A DNA stretch of 9,604 nt, from positions 1 to 9,604 of the forward strand of contig CAZRRG010000084.1 of NCBI GenBank assembly GCA_964602455.1, given 5' to 3'. Below, one piece after another: positions 6,852-9,604 of this stretch. The notes beneath the pieces are model-generated. The model did not search any database. It saw only the letters and a list, made by a program, of their open reading frames with translations, and had not been told where the DNA came from. The stretch's first letter is position 1; each line of letters begins with the position of its first letter. The translations under genes were made by a program, and so were the position numbers. This DNA is from JBBDIP01 sp964602455. Lineage in GTDB: Bacteria; Bacillota; Sulfobacillia; Fermentithermobacillales; Fermentithermobacillaceae.

Positions 6852-8450
6852 TTGGCCGACTACAGCCTCCTAGTTCTCAACGGTACCGTGGTTGACGGGA
6901 CAGGCTCACCTGCCAAGCCCGCTGACGTAGCCGTCTCCGCGGGCAGGATTGCCGCCATCGCTCCTCCGGGCCAGCTGGACAGGTCCAATGCCGCAGCCGC
7001 CATTGATGCGACCGGCAAGGTGGTCTGCCCCGGCTTCATCGACACCCATAGCCACAGCGATCTCCTGGTCTTGCATGAGCCGTTCATCAGTCCCAAGGTT
7101 ATGCAGGGCGTTACCACCGAGCTCATAGGTCAGGACGGGATGTCCTTGGCCCCCTTGCGCGACGACTGCATCCCTGCCTGGAAAAAGGCCATGGCTGGGC
7201 TGGAAGGCGACTATGAGGTGGACTGGGATTGGAGAGACGTGCAGGGCTACCTGGACCGCATCGACTCCATGGACCTTGGACCCAACTTCGCTTTCCTGGC
7301 GCCTCACGGCAACATCCGCCTGACCGTCATGGGGTTGGAGGACAGGGTACCGACCGAGGACGAGATGAAGCGCATGCAGGATCTCCTCCGCCAATGCCTA
7401 GAGCAGGGCGCGTTCGGGATGTCGACCGGTATGGTCTATCCCCCCTGCTGCTACGCCGACACCCGTGAGTACGTAGAACTATGCAAGGTGCTTGCCGAGC
7501 ACGATGCTCCGTTCGTGACGCACAAGCGCAACGCGTCGGATGAGGTGTTGGAGTCGATCCAGGAGATCCTCACGATCGCCAGGCAGTCGGGATGCCACGC
7601 CCACATTTCCCACTTCAAGGTGGCGGGACGGCGCAACTGGGACAAGCTCGACGCCGCCCTCGGCCTCTTGGATGACGCAAAGGACTCGGGGATCCGCGTC
7701 ACCGTAGACCAGTATCCCTACGTAGCGGGCAGCACAATGCTGGCTGTAGTACTTCCGCCTTGGGCCCACGCCGGAGGAACGGAGAAACTCCTCGAGCGGC
7801 TGTCCACCCCGGCGGAACGGGAAAAGATGAAGCGCGACATCCTGGAGGGCCTCCCTGGCTGGGATAACTACTTCCAGCGGGCAGGGGCCGAAGGGATCTA
7901 CGTGACGTTCGTCAAGACCGGCAAGAACGCGGATGCCGTGGGCAAGAACCTCAAGCAACTGGGCGAACTCAGGGGCATGGACCCGATAGACGCCACGCTG
8001 CAGCTACTTCTGGAGGAAGAGAACAGCGTTGGGATGATCATTTTCCACTGCCCCGAGGAGCAGGTCGTCCGGATAATGCTGCGGCCGGAACAGAACGTCT
8101 GCACCGACGGCATTATGGGAGCCAAGCCGCATCCCAGGTTGTACGGTACCTACCCGAGGATCCTGGGGCGATACGTCCGAGAACATGGCGTACTCAGCCT
8201 GGAGGCGGCGATCAACAAGATGACGGCCCGACCGGCCGCGCTATTGGGTATTAAGGACAGGGGCATCCTCAAAGCGGGTTACGCTGCGGATCTTGTGGTA
8301 TTCGACCCGGATACCATCATAGACAAGGCGACTTTCGAGGAACCCGCCCAGTATCCTGTGGGTATCGATTACGTGCTGGTAAACGGAAAGATCCTGGTAG
8401 AACGGGGCCAGATGCGCCCGCAGAAGGCGGGGAAAGTCCTCAGGCGATAG
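6852..8450 (+). CDS. D-aminoacylase-type amidohydrolase (N-acyl-D-amino-acid deacylase family)
   Basis: A 532-residue metal-dependent amidohydrolase of the D-aminoacylase subgroup, whose members release D-amino acids from N-acyl-D-amino acids; some annotated members act on hydantoins or other cyclic amides. The small beta-sandwich comes from both ends (about 1-60 and 470-532) around a TIM barrel. Metal-site residues are visible: His66 and His68 (THSHSD), His224 (THKRN), His254 (ISHFK) and Asp419 (CTDG). The usual GNCG cysteine ligand is replaced by GQDG (93-96, Asp95). The subgroup signature HPRLYGTYPRILGRYVRE is at 427-444. The start is TTG 6852, supported by AGGAGG (6837-6842) nine bases upstream and the lack of a better ATG. 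It is divergent from the membrane-protein gene, and the SDR gene follows on the same strand after 135 bases. Family call firm, exact substrate unknown. Confidence 0.93.
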   Translation: MADYSLLVLNGTVVDGTGSPAKPADVAVSAGRIAAIAPPGQLDRSNAAAAIDATGKVVCPGFIDTHSHSDLLVLHEPFISPKVMQGVTTELIGQDGMSLAPLRDDCIPAWKKAMAGLEGDYEVDWDWRDVQGYLDRIDSMDLGPNFAFLAPHGNIRLTVMGLEDRVPTEDEMKRMQDLLRQCLEQGAFGMSTGMVYPPCCYADTREYVELCKVLAEHDAPFVTHKRNASDEVLESIQEILTIARQSGCHAHISHFKVAGRRNWDKLDAALGLLDDAKDSGIRVTVDQYPYVAGSTMLAVVLPPWAHAGGTEKLLERLSTPAEREKMKRDILEGLPGWDNYFQRAGAEGIYVTFVKTGKNADAVGKNLKQLGELRGMDPIDATLQLLLEEENSVGMIIFHCPEEQVVRIMLRPEQNVCTDGIMGAKPHPRLYGTYPRILGRYVREHGVLSLEAAINKMTARPAALLGIKDRGILKAGYAADLVVFDPDTIIDKATFEEPAQYPVGIDYVLVNGKILVERGQMRPQKAGKVLRR

Positions 8451-8460
8451 CACTCACCTG

Positions 8461-8503
8461 CCTGTGACAACAGGATTCGCAGGATTGCAGCAACTAGAGC
8501 TGC
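8461..8503 (+). terminator. Possible weak hairpins between amidohydrolase and SDR genes
   Basis: Just after the amidohydrolase stop there are two small inverted repeats: CCTGT-gaca-ACAGG (8461-8474) and GCAGC-aactaga-GCTGC (8487-8503), the second followed by TTGCTTGC rather than a clean T-run. A direct repeat of AGGATT lies between them (8472-8477 and 8481-8486). They may attenuate read-through into the SDR gene but do not meet the form of a strong intrinsic terminator. Confidence 0.25.
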
Positions 8504-8585
8504 TTGCTTGCATGAAGATCGGGCTGCTTTCCCACAGCGGCCTGGCAGTCTGAAAGAACCTGAGGTACGAACGGAGGACGGGACA

Positions 8586-9357
8586 ATGGATAGCAATATG
8601 AGCGGAAAGGTAGTTATCGTCACAGGAGCCTCCAGCGGCATTGGCCGCGAATGCGTCCTGAAGTTCGCCGCGGCGGGCTGCAAAGTAGTCGCCGTTGCGC
8701 GGTCTCAAGACAAGCTGGGCCAGCTGGTGGATCAAACCGGCGCCCTCGAAGGCCAGGTCAGGCCCGTAGTCGCTGATCTCACGAGAGACGCGGACATCCC
8801 CCGCATCGTGAGTGAGACGGTCTCGGCTTTCGGAGGCATCGACATCCTGGTTAACGTGGCCGGGGTGCTCAAGAACGGCACAATACTCAACACGTCCACC
8901 CAGGACTGGGACCACCTGATGAACGTGAACGTCCGGGCCCCGTTTCTCCTTATGCGTGAAGCGATGCCCTATCTCATTGAGCGCAAGGGCAACGTGGTGA
9001 ACGTCTCGAGCGTAAACNNNNNNNNNNTTCCCCGGAGTGCTCGCCTACTGCGCGAGCAAGGCCGCCCTGGACCAACTCACCCACTGCGCAGCCTTGGAAG
9101 TCGCCGAGAAGGGTGTGAGAGTTAACGCCGTCAACCCGGGTGTCACCCTCACCAACCTGCACCGCAACAGCGGGATGCAGGTGGATGCCTACGCAGGCTT
9201 CCTTGAGCGCAGCAAGAGCACTCATCCCTTGGGCAGAGTTGGAAGACCCGAAGAGGTAGCGGACCTCGTCTACTTCCTGGCTTCGCCTAAGGCCGGATGG
9301 ATCACGGGCGTGTCCTACGCCATCGACGGCGGGCGGGGGCAGACCTGTCTGCGATAG
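8586..9357 (+). CDS. Short-chain dehydrogenase/reductase (SDR), interrupted by assembly gap
   Basis: A classical SDR, NAD(P)-dependent, acting on an unknown alcohol or ketone. Part one (8586-9017, 144 codons) holds the Rossmann motif TGASSGIG (13-20), Asp64, NVAG (90-93, where NNAG is usual), Asn115 (NVNV) and the catalytic Ser142 (NVSSV). Part two (9028-9357) starts FPGVLAYCASK with the catalytic Tyr and Lys, then VRVNAVNPG and the C-terminal GVSYAIDGG. The two parts are in different frames because ten Ns separate them. A real gap of 12 bases restores the frame, a 257-residue protein and the normal 13-residue Ser-Tyr distance (Tyr155, Lys159). Arg39 after strand 2 hints at NADP. The start is ATG 8586, with GGAGG (8573-8577) eight bases upstream. 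The last five codons and stop are the first unit of a downstream tandem repeat. It is not a true pseudogene. Confidence 0.9.
9018..9027. other. Assembly gap (10 Ns) inside the SDR gene
   Basis: Ten ambiguous bases separate two halves of one SDR. Codons end exactly at 9017 on the left and begin at 9028 on the right, so ten is not the true length: the frame needs a multiple of three. Twelve bases (four residues) gives the canonical Ser-to-Tyr spacing. Confidence 0.9.
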
Positions 9358-9458
9358 ACCTGTCTGCGACAGACAGGGTTGCGATAGTCCAGTATGCGAG
9401 AGACCAGTACGCACAGACAGGGTTGCGATAACCTGTTTGCGATGGATCTGTTCGCGCT
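9341..9458. repeat. Degenerate 14-15 bp tandem repeat, about eight units
   Basis: Units begin at 9341, 9356, 9371, 9386, 9401, 9415, 9430 and 9444. The first unit, AGACCTGTCTGCGAT, is repeated next door with one change, and later units drift but keep AGNC...GCGA. Units 3 and 6 are identical and lie within an exact 18-base repeat (9369-9386 and 9413-9430). Unit 1 lies in the end of the SDR gene: it encodes the last residues (TCLR), and its junction with unit 2 makes the TAG stop. Two units are 14 bases long. Confidence 0.8.
9359..9377 (+). terminator. Perfect 8-bp hairpin just after the SDR stop (possible transcript end)
   Basis: CCTGTCTG-cga-CAGACAGG forms an uninterrupted eight-base-pair stem with a three-base loop, starting two bases after the SDR stop codon. 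No T-run follows (GTTGCG), so it is not a standard intrinsic terminator. It could stabilise the mRNA 3' end or stall polymerase. It arises where two tandem-repeat units carry reverse-complementary heptamers. Confidence 0.4.
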
Positions 9459-9469
9459 CGGAAACCGAG
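9457..9469. other. Small hairpin CTCGG-aaa-CCGAG
   Basis: A five-base-pair perfect inverted repeat with a three-base AAA loop lies at the junction between the tandem repeats and the palindrome cluster. No T-tract follows. It may be a weak terminator or structural element; little more can be said. Confidence 0.35.
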
Positions 9470-9491
9470 AGAGGCATGGGAGTCCCCCTAA

Positions 9492-9582
9492 TAGTCACGG
9501 CATGACTACGTATGGTCACGACATGACCATCTGATTTTAGGCGGGTCACGCCATGACCTATTCTCGGAATTCCATTAGTCAC
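9492..9582. promoter_or_regulatory. Cluster of three palindromic operator-like sites plus a half-site
   Basis: Three palindromes share the 13-base core GTCACGNCATGAC, identical except for the centre base (G, A, C). Copy 1 is TAGTCA-cggca-TGACTA (9492-9508), copy 2 is ATGGTCA-cgaca-TGACCAT (9512-9530) and copy 3 is GGTCA-cgcca-TGACC (9544-9558). Centres are at 9500, 9521 and 9551, that is 21 and 30 bases apart, close to two and three helical turns. A lone half-site TAGTCAC is at 9576-9582. The flanking bases change but stay complementary (A/T in copy 1, G/C in copies 2 and 3). This is the form of a dimeric regulator's operator array before a gene. The regulator is unknown. Confidence 0.6.
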
Positions 9583-9594
9583 CAGAAGGCTAAC

Positions 9595-9604
9595 ATGTCG
9601 AAAA
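9595..9604 (+). CDS. Possible start of the next gene (three codons visible)
   Basis: ATG at 9595 followed by TCG AAA is preceded by AGAAGG (9584-9589) with a five-base gap, a plausible ribosome-binding site. It lies immediately downstream of the palindrome cluster. Only ten bases are in the window, so neither the product nor the reality of the gene can be judged. Confidence 0.25.

Noticed and set aside
9341..9458. CRISPR array
   Set aside because: Units are contiguous 14-15 base repeats without unique spacers, and no cas genes are nearby.
8974..9582. Minus-strand open frame with pentapeptide repeats (LSQTG-like)
   Set aside because: It is antisense to the SDR gene and crosses the N-run; the pentapeptides simply reflect the 15-base tandem repeat having few stops on that strand.

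Overview
The window is GC-rich bacterial DNA with strong Shine-Dalgarno sequences, short intergenic gaps and genes on both strands. It is a draft contig: there is one run of ten Ns. The mix of genes (a DUF2284 cysteine-rich protein, an FAH-family hydrolase, a membrane-anchored ClpP-class serine proteinase, a MATE exporter, a D-aminoacylase-type amidohydrolase and an SDR dehydrogenase) would fit an uncultured Chloroflexota (Dehalococcoidia/SAR202-like) or another high-GC lineage. There is no rRNA or other phylogenetic marker, so this placement is only a guess.

Layout. A ZIP-family metal transporter (minus strand, 3' end off the left edge) diverges from a DUF2284 protein (808-1314, plus). An FAH-family hydrolase (1390-2337, minus) converges on DUF2284 and diverges from a membrane-anchored serine proteinase (2538-3365, plus). 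A MATE exporter follows on the plus strand (3572-4945). On the minus strand a four-helix membrane protein of unknown function (5932-6654) overlaps a membrane-anchored glycerophosphodiester phosphodiesterase (5091-5945), forming a probable two-gene operon. Divergent from that pair lies a D-aminoacylase-type amidohydrolase (6852-8450, TTG start), followed by a short-chain dehydrogenase (8586-9357) that is interrupted by the N-run.

The genes do not form one obvious pathway. The amidohydrolase, SDR and FAH hydrolase are all scavenging or catabolic enzyme types, and the ZIP and MATE proteins are membrane transporters. I see no phage, insertion sequence, CRISPR array, rRNA or tRNA.

The least ordinary DNA is the right end (9341-9604). 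The last codons and stop of the SDR gene form the first unit of a degenerate 14-15 bp tandem repeat of about eight units. This is followed by three copies of a near-identical palindrome with core GTCACGNCATGAC, centred at 9500, 9521 and 9551, plus one half-site. These look like operators and lie just before a possible start codon at 9595, where the next gene may begin.
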